Notes under the pieces: generated by a model | Told to the model about the DNA's origin: nothing | What the model saw: only the letters and a program-made list of their open reading frames with translations | The model's database searches: none | NCBI GenBank assembly: GCA_949316495.1 | Contig: OX439012.1 | Coordinates: 25,714,666 to 25,778,665 of the forward strand | Length of the DNA stretch: 64,000 nucleotides | Source: Amphiduros pacificus | Taxonomy: Eukaryota > Annelida > Polychaeta > Phyllodocida > Hesionidae | Direction: 5' to 3' | Made by a program: the position numbers and the translations under genes | Shown here: piece after piece, positions 22,028-32,700 of the stretch | How the letters are laid out: each line of letters opens with the position of its first letter | How positions within the stretch are numbered: position 1 is the first letter of the stretch

Positions 22028-22496
22028 CTGTAACAAAAACAACTGCTGTGGAGTTTGAGTAATTAGATAAAGTTCATTCAGTAAATGGGATGGAAGTTGG
22101 TTGTACACTCAGCTGCATGATCCTCTCAATTGTTGCAATCCTGTTATCAAAGTTTGCCTGGTGTGGTCAGTCCAAAGTAGTCACAACTTGGCACTCGGCC
22201 AAAATGACCTCAAAAGACATGTCCTTCACAGCTTAAAGCCTCTTCTTCTTCTTCTTTTTTAAATATTTTTTTTTCATGTGCATTTTAGATTATCACATTG
22301 AAATAAACACAAGAATGTATATCATATCTAATGTATAATAAATATGTATGGATGAATATAATTCACATTTTGTATTGATTTTTAATAATACACACAATGG
22401 TGAAATTGGTCATTTAAAAGTGAGACCGTGACAATAAAATATTTCTATGTGATACAAGGACTTCAATTCATTTTCAGTGTAATATCAAGTCAAGTG

Positions 22497-22640
22497 AAAA
22501 GTAACGTAAAGGTAACATTTATACAGCGCTGATTTCTGACACTGTTTGCTCATAGCACTTGATAGTAAGTGGCCAGGATTTGAACCAGGAATCCCTGGGT
22601 GTCATGGCAAAGGCTCTACCAATTGAGCTGTTTCGGCCAT
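22497..22640 (-). mobile_element. tRNA-derived SINE, reverse orientation
   Basis: The reverse complement has a clear A box, 'agctcaattggtagagc', and B box, 'ggttcaaatcc'. These are followed by a body ending in 'agcgctgtataaatgttacc', a 3' domain common to several animal SINE families. The internal promoter looks intact, but the copy is short and probably old. Confidence 0.75.
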
Positions 22641-23700
22641 ATATGAACCTCAAAATACAATGAAATTAAGGAAAAAAAACATTCATTCGGACAATGAAGA
22701 AACATGTCAGAGGTATAAATGGTATCATTTACCTCCAGAAACAACAACGTACTATTGATATCTTCATCGCAGTGTTTATGTGACTCTTCTTTACAAGTTT
22801 TTCTTTGCTGTGGCTTTTCATTTGAAAATGATATAACAAAATGTGACAATTTAAAACTGATGTGGTGGCCTAATTGTCCAGAAAGAACTGTGATACTTGT
22901 CATTTTCCTTTACATTCCCAATATATAACATGAAAAAAAATTGGTATGGTATCACAAAGCGGAATAATTTATTCAACTCAGTTCAATTATGAATTTAGAG
23001 CAATATGCAGTGATATGAAACATTTAGAGTGCAGCAATTGCCACTGAGGAATAATAAGATTATGCTGTTTTTAACCTGAAGGTGGCACCTCACGTGATTT
23101 GCTGGGCATGCGCATCAGCAAATATTTCAAGCACTTGACATTTCCATACACACTCTCAAATAATGGTTTTATAACAGAAACTTTATAAAAGGGTTAAATG
23201 ATAAACATGCTTGGGCTCAAAATAATTCTGATCAATAGCGTGAGAGTTTTTATCTCATTTTTCTTGATATCATTTAGTTTTTATTGAAATAGGCAATGGT
23301 CAAAATTGTTACCATAATTTATTATGTGATTGGGATTCAAATTCAAGTGGTTTAAGAGAGAAGAGGCTCAATTGATTTAAACATAACCAAACTAGCTAAC
23401 CATAATACAATGTCTCAATATTACAGTTGTATTTCTGTCAAATATATTGCTAGGACAACTGTGTCAGTGTGAAAATCACTATAATATAAAGGAAAATATC
23501 ACCGCACCAGTTATTCAAACTTCTGTCTTTTTCACAAAAAGAAAAAATGATGATATATGTGGGACGTAATGTCTGTGTGCAATCTATTTCTTCTCAAGAT
23601 TCAAAATAATGTTCTCTAAATCTTTGGAGCTAACTCGTGTGTATATGTCATAAAGATTAGATTGGTTTTGCTCTCATAATGCATGGCTCGGCAGTTTAGC
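22641..23700. other. Unique AT-rich upstream region of the peptide gene
   Basis: No gene or repeat recognised. ORFs at 22616-22928 overlap on both strands and look random. Confidence 0.4.
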
Positions 23701-23758
23701 CTGCTGGGTGAGGGAGTCACGTAGGCTTCATAGCATTATCCACGGGCCTGCGTAGCAA

Positions 23759-23966
23759 CCAATCGCAGCCAGTCTGCAGCAACTTTGTGACCAATCAGCG
23801 GCCGTCTGCCACCTTCTTCTCCTCCTCGCCACGTTAATATCATACTAACACTTCATCAAACTTGTGCCCACGTTCATATCTGTCCTCCCACGGCGCCTAC
23901 TACTATCACTGTCCCAGCTCTCCTCCCAGCCTATATAGTCGCTGACTCGGTCATATCGCATCAGAA
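23759..23966 (+). promoter_or_regulatory. Promoter of the secreted-peptide gene: two CCAAT boxes and a TATA box
   Basis: CCAAT at 23759-23763 and 23791-23795, both within 'ccaatc'. TATATAG lies at 23932-23938. An initiator-like 'catcaga' sits about 28 bp downstream near 23958-23964, giving a predicted 5' UTR of about 15 nt before the ATG at 23978. This region is GC-richer than its surroundings. Confidence 0.65.
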
Positions 23967-23977
23967 GATTCTGTGAG

Positions 23978-24056
23978 ATGAAGCCCGTACTGAGCATCTG
24001 TGTCATCGTGTGCCTCATCGTGGCCACAACCCACGCCAACTTCTACGGCAAGAGGG
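23978..24056 (+). CDS. Exon 1 of a small secreted cysteine-rich peptide precursor
   Basis: The ATG lies 40 bp after the TATA box. The exon encodes MKPVLSICVIVCLIVATTHA, a typical signal peptide with likely cleavage after THA, then NFYGKR, and ends in phase 1 at donor 'aggg|gtaagt'. Joined to 45852-45925 it gives a complete 50-residue precursor ending in a stop. The KR at 25-26 and a second KR after DNV are proprotein-convertase sites. The product is probably a neuropeptide, toxin-like or antimicrobial peptide routed to the secretory pathway. I do not recognise the family. The end of this exon and its donor seed the 52-bp array that follows. Confidence 0.72.
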
Positions 24057-24545
24057 GTAAGTAACTGCATACGCCTCTACCTTATATCATATACATAGCA
24101 CGAAGGGGTATGTTACTGCATACGCCTCTACCTCAACATCATATACATAGCAAGAAGGGGTATGTTACTGCATACGCCTCTACCTCAACATCATATACAT
24201 AGCACGAAGGGGTATATTACTGCATATGCCTCTATCTCAACATCATATACATAGCACGAAGGGGTATGTTACTGCATACGCCTCTACCTCAACATCATAT
24301 ACATAGCAAGAAGGGGTATGTTACTGCATACGCCTCTACCTCAACATCATATACATAGCACGAAGGGGTATATTACTGCATACGCCTCTACCTCAACATC
24401 ATATACATAGCACGAAGGGGTATATTACTGCATATGCCTCTATCTCAACATCATGTACATAGAAAGAAGGGGTATGTTATTGCATACGCCTCTACCTTGT
24501 ATCATACACAAAGTAAGAAGGGGTAAATTACTGCATACGCCCCTA
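24046..24545 (+). repeat. 52-bp minisatellite made from peptide-gene exon 1 end plus donor, about 9 copies
   Basis: The exon end 'ggcaagaggg|gtaagtaact' followed by 'gcatacgcctctacc' is the first unit. Later units read 'agcacgaaggggtatgttac' followed by 'tgcatacgcctctacc', 52 bp apart. If the first donor were skipped, translation would read GGT AAG TAA and stop at once. Confidence 0.92.
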
Positions 24546-24625
24546 TCTTAAATTCACATAGCACTTAAAACCTGCACAAGACAGATCTTTGTGTGGTTTT
24601 GGGACAACATACTGAAGAACTGGCG

Positions 24626-24627
<2 letters not shown>

Positions 24628-24716
<89 letters not shown>
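24628..24716. repeat. (TA)n microsatellite
   Basis: About 44 TA dinucleotides without interruption. The ORFs on both strands through it are artefacts. Confidence 0.98.
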
Positions 24717-24720
<4 letters not shown>

Positions 24721-27094
24721 CTACTGCACGGTGCTTGATTGTCACTGAGAGGAACGCTATTCGGTTATATGAGCGCAGTTTGGCATAACAGACAAACGGC
24801 GCTTTATAGATATCATATTGTTATGTTTTGCTATCAGCGCGAAAAAGCGTTATTCTTTGCCAAGCTTTGTTATATGATTGTACATTATAGATGATATTTT
24901 TTTTTCTCCAGAAAATAACATGAACGTTTAGAACTCTGTCTGTGATATCATAAAAAATACATTGAATGAAATTCAAGGAAAAAACAATTCATTTCAATAA
25001 GCGCCACTTCTTGAGTAAGTTGTCCTGAAACCACACATTTGAAAGCATTTCAATTCAAGATCATGACATTTGAGAACATTTCAATTCAAGGACATTACAA
25101 TGTAAAACAATCCAATTCATCCACCACATATCATTGTAAAACCACTCAATTCTAGTGGCCATGCCTTCTGGGTGCTTGACCGGAAATCGGTCTCATTCAG
25201 ATCACAAAAAATAAAGCAACGGGATTTAGCATTATATACAGATTGACTAGTTATCCTTGGATCAGACTTCATGTGAAATTATTGTTTCAGAAAATACCAT
25301 GCAGATAATTATCGATATTATAATAATTATCGATACTATAATGCCCTTTATAAGTGACAACTAAAATTGTCAGTAAAGCTAGAAAAGTATATTATTTTTT
25401 TTAATTTTGAGGTGTTTTTTAAGGATGTAGACAGCAGTCATCGTAACTACAAAAAGCTTATGAATTCTGATAGGTTCTCGCTCAGGCTAACCCGAATCTT
25501 GCCCTAGGAGGGCCTTTCCTGCTGTAATACTCATAAAAAAAGAATATTAATGTAATATATTCACATGCTCACTCTTTTCTAGGGCGCGGCACTATTTCGG
25601 CCATTTTCGTTTTAATAATACATATTTGTTTTTGGTAAATGCCATTGGCAATGATAAAATGTCATCCCCCATTCTCGATGTGATTATTATCACTTTTCAC
25701 GACCTTTCACACTTCGCATTGCCCTTTCACACCTCGCCACCAACAAGGGGTGATACTGAGTACATTACATTCAAATATTTAGAAAAGAGGGTTTCTTAGA
25801 ACTTTTATGTGAAAGGAAGAAGCTTGCTGTAAGCCAGGAAAAATGGTTTGCTCATTTCAACTTGGGCAATACTTTTAGAGTTAACATTCGTGGAACACAC
25901 TATTCACAACCCTAGTCACTAATAACAGAACTACTTAATCCCTATTTCATCTCGTACCTCATCATAGATTAATGCACGGTGCCTAACCCAAACAACAGTC
26001 AATATTCAATTCATAATCGGGGTCAATTTTCATTATTAAAGTTAAGCTCACATTCTCGCGTCCTCCTTGAACGCGGTCGATTTGTGGCATGTCGTACTCA
26101 TATCGTGACGACATTCACACGCCCAGATATCGAACTCACTTATTCATTATTACTTACGGCAATCTGTGCATTTATGTGCCACTGCAAACATCTTGAGCAG
26201 CAATTAATTAATTAGTAAGATGTAGCGGGAACTTAGCTATCATGCGTTGGTAGCTAAATTGCCGTAAACAACCTGCGTGAAGGAAGGGCGTTGTACATCA
26301 ACTATGTTTCTTAATCCCTCATAATGATGAGTATTTTGTGTCATTTATATTTTACTTTATATTTTACAGATCACCGATAAGAGATTAAGGGTAGTATATA
26401 AAACTATGAAAGACTTTCCAAAATTATATCTGATATCTATTTAATATCTGAATAAGCTAAATAATTGCTAAAAATTAGTTCAAGGCCATATGTCCCATAT
26501 GTTTACTGTGGAACTTTCTGACCATGTTCTACGATAAATCTGGATTGCACTTGTTTTTACATACGTGGATATTCCTTAAAACATAAGTGCGCAAAATGCA
26601 CAGACAGAATTTATGTGAAATTATGGACTGAATCGAATGAATAAACATTAAATATGATATACAGCATAAAAATGTGAAAGGGAAATGTGAATGTATTGAT
26701 ACTTTTATGTTTCTATGACTGTTTGGTTATTTCCAGTCCAAATTATTTAATATTATGCTATAAGCGAGACCATAACTGGCAAACATTGCGTCTCGGTAGA
26801 CATGAATGACGCCATCTGCTCATGAAAAAGACGGATTTTATTGCTTGGAACGGAACAAATATATGTGCATCATTCATAAATTTACGTTTGGAAAACGATT
26901 ACCAAGAAAAACATAAAATGACTTCCTTTCAGTTGTTTTGTAATCATATCTACTAGCGGCAGAAAGCAATTGATGTCTTGTTTAGAAGAAAACATGGCAG
27001 ATAGAAACTGCCTGGAGAAACTTCTTTTACTCCAGTTGAGAATGATTTAAAAAAGTCCTTAATGGATGCATTTTTATAGATTGTGGAGTGGATA
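24717..27094 (+). other. Peptide-gene intron, unique part
   Basis: AT-rich and no exon recognised. A short direct repeat 'ataattatcgata' occurs near 25300-25340. The ORF at 25979-26215 has no recognisable product. Confidence 0.45.
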
Positions 27095-27720
27095 TGATCT
27101 TGGTATTGGGATGACCTGGGATTGGGATTACCTGGGATTGGGATGACCTCAGGTTATAACGACCTTGGGTTATAACGACCTTGGGATGTAATGACCTTGG
27201 GTTTTAGTTACCTTGGGTTGAAGTTACTTTGGGTTGTAGTTACCTGCGTTTGGTGTGACCTAGGGTTGTAGTGACCTGAAGTTATAGTGACCTGCAGTTA
27301 GTGTAACCTGAGGTTGTAATGGCCTGCGGTTCGTGTGACCTAGAGTTGTAATGACCTGCGGTGGGTGTGACCTAGAGTTGTAATGACCTGCGGTGGCGTG
27401 ACCTAGAGTTGTAATGGCCTGCGGTGGGCGTGAACTAGAGTTGTAATGGCCTGCAGTGGGTGTGACCTAGAGTTGTAATGACCTGCGGTGGGCGTGACCT
27501 AGAGTTGTAATGACCTGCGGTGGCGTGACCTAGAGTTGTAATGACCTGCGGTTGGTGTGACCTAGAGTTGTAATGGCCTGCGGTGGCGTGACCTAGAGTT
27601 GTAATGACCTGCGGTTGGTGTGACCTAGAGTTGTAATGGCCTGCGGTTGGTGTGACCTAGAGTTGTAATGACCTGCAGCAGTTTTGACCTGGGGTGGGTC
27701 TTATCTGGGGTGGATGTGAC
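27095..27720. repeat. ~31-bp minisatellite, about 19 copies
   Basis: The commonest unit is 'gtgacctagagttgtaatga' plus 'cctgcggttgg', with shorter variants ('ggtggc'). The left end is more degenerate (cctgggattggga, ccttgggttataac). On the minus strand units contain 'attacaactctag|gtcaca', similar to the end of the candidate exon at 27721-27851. Confidence 0.9.
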
Positions 27721-27851
27721 CTGTTTGTAAGACTCCCGAGGTCCATCCTTTGCACTAAGGCAGTATGGCGCAGGTCATGAGAGAAGCTATGATGCCAAAG
27801 GCTTCTGCTACTGACAAGATCAATGTCATCTCCAGATTTCTCCCTCTCTCT
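27721..27851 (-). CDS. Candidate exon predicted from its neighbouring array (unidentified)
   Basis: On the minus strand a T-rich tract ending 'gaaag' is followed by 131 nt open in the frame SGDDIDLVSSRSLWHHSFSH then DLRHTALVQRMDLGSLTN. It ends at 'aaacag|gtcacatcc'. That end ('cttacaaacaggtcacatcc') is repeated in the adjacent array as 'attacaactctaggtcacac', the pattern seen at the confirmed exons. The acceptor is a non-ideal AAG and a poly(A/T) run interferes. A competing frame on the same strand (EMTLILSVAEAFGIIASL) stops sooner. No family recognised. Confidence 0.33.
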
Positions 27852-28317
27852 CTTTCAAAAAAAAAAAAAAAAAAAAAAAAGAAAAAAAAAATACAATCAA
27901 CTTCAATCAAACACAAATTACATGCACCCACCACCATAGGCAATATGTATAGATCGTTTCCTCGGTCCGATTCTCCAATTTCTGTCTCACGATTGTCTCT
28001 GTACAATGTTCCATTGCATCCCCTACCATATCGATATATTGGTACTTCCATGTTGGATGTTTCTAGTAACATTCTCCATAAGTAAACACAGGTGAACTGC
28101 ATCAACCGAGGCATATGGCGACAGTTCAGTCACCTTTGATCTGTGCATGGTGGGATCGATCTTCAGAGTATAATATATATTAAACATATGCGTATATCAT
28201 GAGATGTAATTGTTCAAATCAGCACCTGGTCCCGTCAAGATACCACTATCACGTGACCAGGTGGGCAAAAATAATTATTCAAAAGCGGGTGTGTCTAATC
28301 AACTATTGTCTGTCGGC

Positions 28318-28485
28318 TTATAGACTGAGTTTATCTTATGGAATGTTGGCTTATGGACTGGGTTTATCTTATGGAATGTTGGCTTATGGACTGGGTTTAT
28401 CTTATGGAATGTTGGCTTATGGACTGGGTTTATCTTATGGAATGTTGGCTTATGGACTGGGTTTATCTTATGGAATTTGTCTGCA
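28318..28485. repeat. 33-bp minisatellite, 5 copies
   Basis: Near-identical 'ggcttatggactgggtttat' plus 'cttatggaatgtt' units. 33 is a multiple of 3, so the frames through it stay open by period alone. Confidence 0.95.
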
Positions 28486-28489
28486 TAAT

Positions 28490-29165
28490 AGATTTTGGCC
28501 TGTTTTATAAAGAGGGACCTGTATTCTCTGGCCTGTCTTATTAATGGTGATGTGTATTGTATATTGAGGTATGTCTGGAATTTGGTCCGTCTTACAGACT
28601 TTCACCTGTATAGCCTGTGACATTATAGACTGTGATTTGTATAAATAGTGACATGTATAGAATTTGACATGTATAGAATTTAACATGTATAGAATTTGGC
28701 ATGTATAGAATTTGACATGTATAGACTGTGACCTATATAGACTGTGACCTATATAGACTGTAACCTATATAGAATGTGACTTGTATAGATGATGACTTGT
28801 AAAACTGTGACCTTTTTAGACTGTGACCTTTTTAGACTGTGACCTTTATAGACTGTGACCTTTATAGACTGTGACCTTATATATTATGACCTTTATAGAC
28901 GGTAACGTTTATAGAATGTGACCTATATAGATTTTGATCTGCATAGGTAGTGACCTGGATATACTATAACCTTGATATACTATGACCTATATAGAATGTG
29001 ATTGACCTATATAGAATGTGACCTGTATAGATTGTGACCAATATAGACTGTGACCTGGATACTCTATGACCTGCCATAGGCAATGGCCTGGATGTACTAT
29101 GACCTATATAGACTGTGACCTGTAATACTAAACGCGACCTGTAAATGGTGACCTATTTGATGGAA
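28490..29165. repeat. ~17-bp degenerate minisatellite, about 38 copies
   Basis: Units of 'tatagactgtgacctg' type drift along the array and change to 'tatagaatttgacatg' on the left. On the minus strand each has 'atag|gtcaca', donor-like. The array follows directly on the 33-bp array. Confidence 0.85.
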
Positions 29166-30335
29166 TGTGGTCTATTTCACAATTGCACCTACTATTGCGT
29201 GAACTTTTTGGACTGTCGTGGGCGAGTGGTAGAATAAAGGAGGTGTGGAGACAGTTCTCAGCCTAGGAGTGGGAAGCCCTTGACTTTCACACCTATCTTC
29301 TTCACGTCTCACGCTAATTAGACAACTGATCAATGTGATTAACAAGCCACTCCTTCGCCGCGCCACCTGCCGGTCAGAACACTCACACAGTGAGGTGGAC
29401 TCAGGCACATTTATCAATGTATCCCAAACCAAAAAAACCGTCATACAGCAGCTGGTCTTAAAATGCTCAGGGCTCTCAAAGCATTTGACATAAACATGAT
29501 CAGATCGCACTGCAGTTGGAACTAAAATCCTTAGATCGCATTGCAGTTGGCACTATAATCCTCAGATCGCACTGCAGTTGTCATTACAATGTTTAGATTA
29601 TAACTAAGTATAATTATATGGCATGGAGTTCCTGAACGCCCCACCCATATCAAGTGATGTGTGTTTGTCTGTGTGATTTCTTGTGAGGCATTCTTATACT
29701 CAACTAAAAATAAGTCACCACAGCAGGGACCTGATATGATATTTCTGCTGACGAAATATTTTGATCGCTTATCAAGTTATGTCTTTTCTTGTCAAAGATA
29801 TGAAACCAATATACACCCTACATCCGTGCATTGATATATGTGAACCCCGCATGTCTTTATTCGGATAGGACGCTACAAAATTATTCCCGGATCAAAGCTC
29901 TTCATGGATCACATTTTAGACAGGCCTTTTCTCACATGGATGATTGGGACAGGTCGCAGTGTGCAGCACTCCCGGGGAGGTCCCGGATGAAGTGAAGGCC
30001 CTGGGGTGGTGGCTTTGGGGGGGAGGAGGGTTGTGCTATCAGAGCACGTGGTCAGGTGTAAGAAGCGATCAGGACACAAGGAAGAGAAGAGGAGACAGGA
30101 TGAAAGCGAGGGGATGTGCTCAAGAGGGGGCGCCTCCTCCCACACCAGCGCTTTACACCAGTTCACAGAGTACCCGTCAAGCCGCATTTATTCCACTCAA
30201 AAAGAAACCACCATCTAGTGAGTGACGGAATCCACTTAACTGATTTGTGTAATTGTTTCCAAGTGATAGTTAAAACTCCCACGATCACTTGAATGTGTAT
30301 CCAAGTGCCTCTTACATGTTCTGGGGGTATTTTAA
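29166..30335. other. Region with two GC-richer open stretches, product unknown
   Basis: 29172-29510 (-) and 29944-30225 (+) are open for 90-112 codons and are GC-richer than the surroundings. A donor-like 'catcta|gtgagtg' lies at about 30213-30225 on the + strand. The second stretch is open in three frames, so coding sense cannot be decided. A 45-bp unit 'agatcgcactgcagttg' recurs 3 times at 29497-29597. I do not recognise any product. Confidence 0.3.
29360..29373 (-). promoter_or_regulatory. CTCF-like motif
   Basis: The minus strand reads CCGGCAGGTGGCGC, 13 of 14 matches to CCASYAGRKGGCRC. Confidence 0.3.
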
Positions 30336-30339
30336 TACA

Positions 30340-31098
30340 ATGCTGCATGCATGTTGTTATAACTTAGCTGATACTGCATTTATGTGGTTATAACTGAGTT
30401 GATACTGCATTAATGTTGTTATAACCGAGCTGATACTGCATTCATGTGGTTATAACTGAGCTGATGCTGCATTTATGTGGTTATAACTGAACTGATACTG
30501 CATGCATGTGGTTATAACTGTACTGATACTGCATGCGTGTTGTTATAACTGAACTGATACTGCATTCATGTTGTTATAACTGAGCTGATACCGCATTCAT
30601 GTTGTTATAACTGAGCTGATACTGCATTCATGTTGTTATAACTGAGCTGATACCGCATGCATGTTGTTATAACTGAGCTGATACCAAATTCATGTTGTTA
30701 TAACTGAGCTGATACCGCATGCATGTTGTTATAACTGAGCTGATACCGCATGCATGTTGTTATAACTGTACTGATACTACATTCATGTTGGTATAACTGA
30801 GCTGATACCGCATACATGTGGTTATAACTGAGCTGATACCGCATTCATCTTGTTATAACTGAGCTGATACCGCATGCATGTTGTTATAACTGAGCTGATG
30901 CCGCATTCATGTTGTTATAACTGAGCCGATACCGCATTCATGTTGTTATAACTGAGCTGATACTGCATTCATGTTGTTATAACTGAGCTGATACTGCATA
31001 CATGTTGTTATAACTGAGCTGATACCGCATTCATGTTGTTATAACTGAGCTGATACCGCATGCATGTTGTTATAACTGAGCTGATACCGCATACATTG
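30340..31098. repeat. 31-bp minisatellite, about 24 copies
   Basis: The unit 'gataccgcattcatgttgtt' plus 'ataactgagct' repeats regularly. Variants alternate between 'tgcattcatg' and 'cgcatgcatg'. Confidence 0.96.
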
Positions 31099-31822
31099 TT
31101 GTGGGTCACTGAGTCAAGAGAAGATAACTGCATGATTTTCATACCATGGCACTCTTGCCATTTCACAGCTGAAAGAAACTAACATGGACCTAATTTTAAA
31201 TAGGTTAGGATACGTTAGATAATCCCAGATTATCGGAGATTAGTGCATGTGATCATGATTTTCTAGCAGAACTAATCCTGAGCGTGCATAAATCTCTTGT
31301 GAAGAAGGCACAAACGCTCTCAAGGACAGCACGATACGGTCCCTGTGATCAGCGCAGTTATGTCTGAGTGGCGTCTTATTTACAAGTACATATCGCCAGA
31401 AAGACAGTAATAAATTAGACATTATGTCTTAAGCACAAAGCTTTGAGCTGATGATTGTACTAGAACATATCTTCAGCATTTCCTGTCTTCTATATTCTCG
31501 CCGTAATTGTATAGAAAGTCAAATCAGTACGCATCAAAGTTGATATACATCTTCCCATCAATAGGAGGAAGATAACAAGAGAGAAATTGCAGCAAAACAT
31601 ACAGTGTGTTCACTGATTGAATGCTTACAGCTCACCCTAGGAAAAGCTTATAATCTAATCTAACCCATCAGGTGATTTATATCTACTTGTGGAGACCAGG
31701 CAAAGCAATGCATATGTCTTAATTTGTTGATCAAATTATGGTGGCAAAAACATTTGAAATGGTGTTTTTACGACATTAAGCAGCAATTGCGATATTAGGT
31801 CGACTTTAAAGACTTTTAACCA
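31099..31822. other. Unique sequence, no gene recognised
   Basis: Contains an open frame of 60 codons on the minus strand at 31240-31422 without recognisable content. Confidence 0.4.
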
Positions 31823-32093
31823 GTGTAGAAGTAAAGCTGTCGGCAGTGGGAGTCGAACACACCACCTCCCGTCATCCACTTATATAACCAGTGTAGAAGT
31901 AAAGCTGCCGGCAGTGGGAGTCGAACCCACCACCTCCCGTCCTCCACTTATATAACCAGTGTAGAAGTAAAGCTGTCGGCAGTGGGAGTCGAACACACCA
32001 CCTCCCGTCATCCACTTGTATAACCAGTGTGGAAGTAAAGCTGCCGGCAGTGGGAGTCGAACCCACCAACTCCCGTCCTCCACTTGTATGATA
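31823..32093 (-). repeat. 68-bp tandem repeat of a tRNA/SINE B-box fragment, 4 copies
   Basis: Each 68-bp unit on the minus strand carries 'ggtggtgggttcgactccca', which contains a full pol III B box (GGTTCGACTCC), plus 'ctgccggcagctttacttc'. There is no A box in the unit. It looks like a piece of a tRNA-derived SINE that became a minisatellite. Two of the four copies carry 'gtgttcgactcc' instead of the full box. Confidence 0.8.
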
Positions 32094-32234
32094 AATTAAG
32101 GCAAAGAATCAACCGATCAAATTAGGTCAACACAGAGAAACAGTATTTCAATAGAAAGAAAAAGGAACACTTCTTCAAACTTAATTTCTTTTCCCTGATA
32201 CATACAAGTCAGGGTTTCCAGGAAAAGCATTTTT

Positions 32235-32700
32235 CCCGGGGCCACATTATGATTTATTTTGTGGCCCAGTTAGTAAAATGTGGAATTGAAATTAATTGTA
32301 AGCATATTTAGTCAGTTATTTCAGCCATTTCTATGACATATTTTATCCATAGACGGATATATACCTGACATCGCAAGTGAAACACTGGAGTAAGGAACAT
32401 TTGTGGGGGATTTAAAAAAGTTGAGTTGGGGAGAGCGGAGATTGCATTTGCACGCATTGAACTACCATGAAAATCATTTGTGATACCTGTAGCCAAGCTG
32501 TTAAAGCACCGAAACCAAGATGGCCGAAAGTTGGTCAAAGATTGCATCAAAATGTCATATGGGCCAGGGAAAGGGGAAGGTAATTCCAAGAATAACCAAG
32601 TAATTATCTGGGCCACAATGTGAGCTATATTGTGGCCCAGGGAGTACAATATGCACTAGAAATGGATTGCAGGTATATTCAGTGAATTGTCTTTGTCACT
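32235..32700 (+). mobile_element. Dispersed repeat copy A (32432-32556) flanked by ~85-bp direct repeats
   Basis: The core, with 'tgtagccaagctgttaaagc' and 'accgaaaccaagatggccga', is also present at 59020-59160 (-), 61700-61850 (+) and, as a 5' part, 39040-39132 (-). Here it is bracketed by direct repeats at about 32235-32320 and 32610-32695 ('gggccacatta...tgtggcccag' followed by 'agtaaaatg'), each with a 'gggccaca/tgtggccc' hairpin. It is probably a non-autonomous mobile element; the class is not known. Confidence 0.6.

Noticed and set aside
24554-24788. ORFs across the (TA)n tract (YIYIYI...)
   Set aside because: Pure dinucleotide repeat translated in any frame.
29944-30225. GC-rich open frame as a real exon
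   Set aside because: Open in three frames across both strands with no recognisable domain; splice sites are only moderately good. Kept as an unidentified region.
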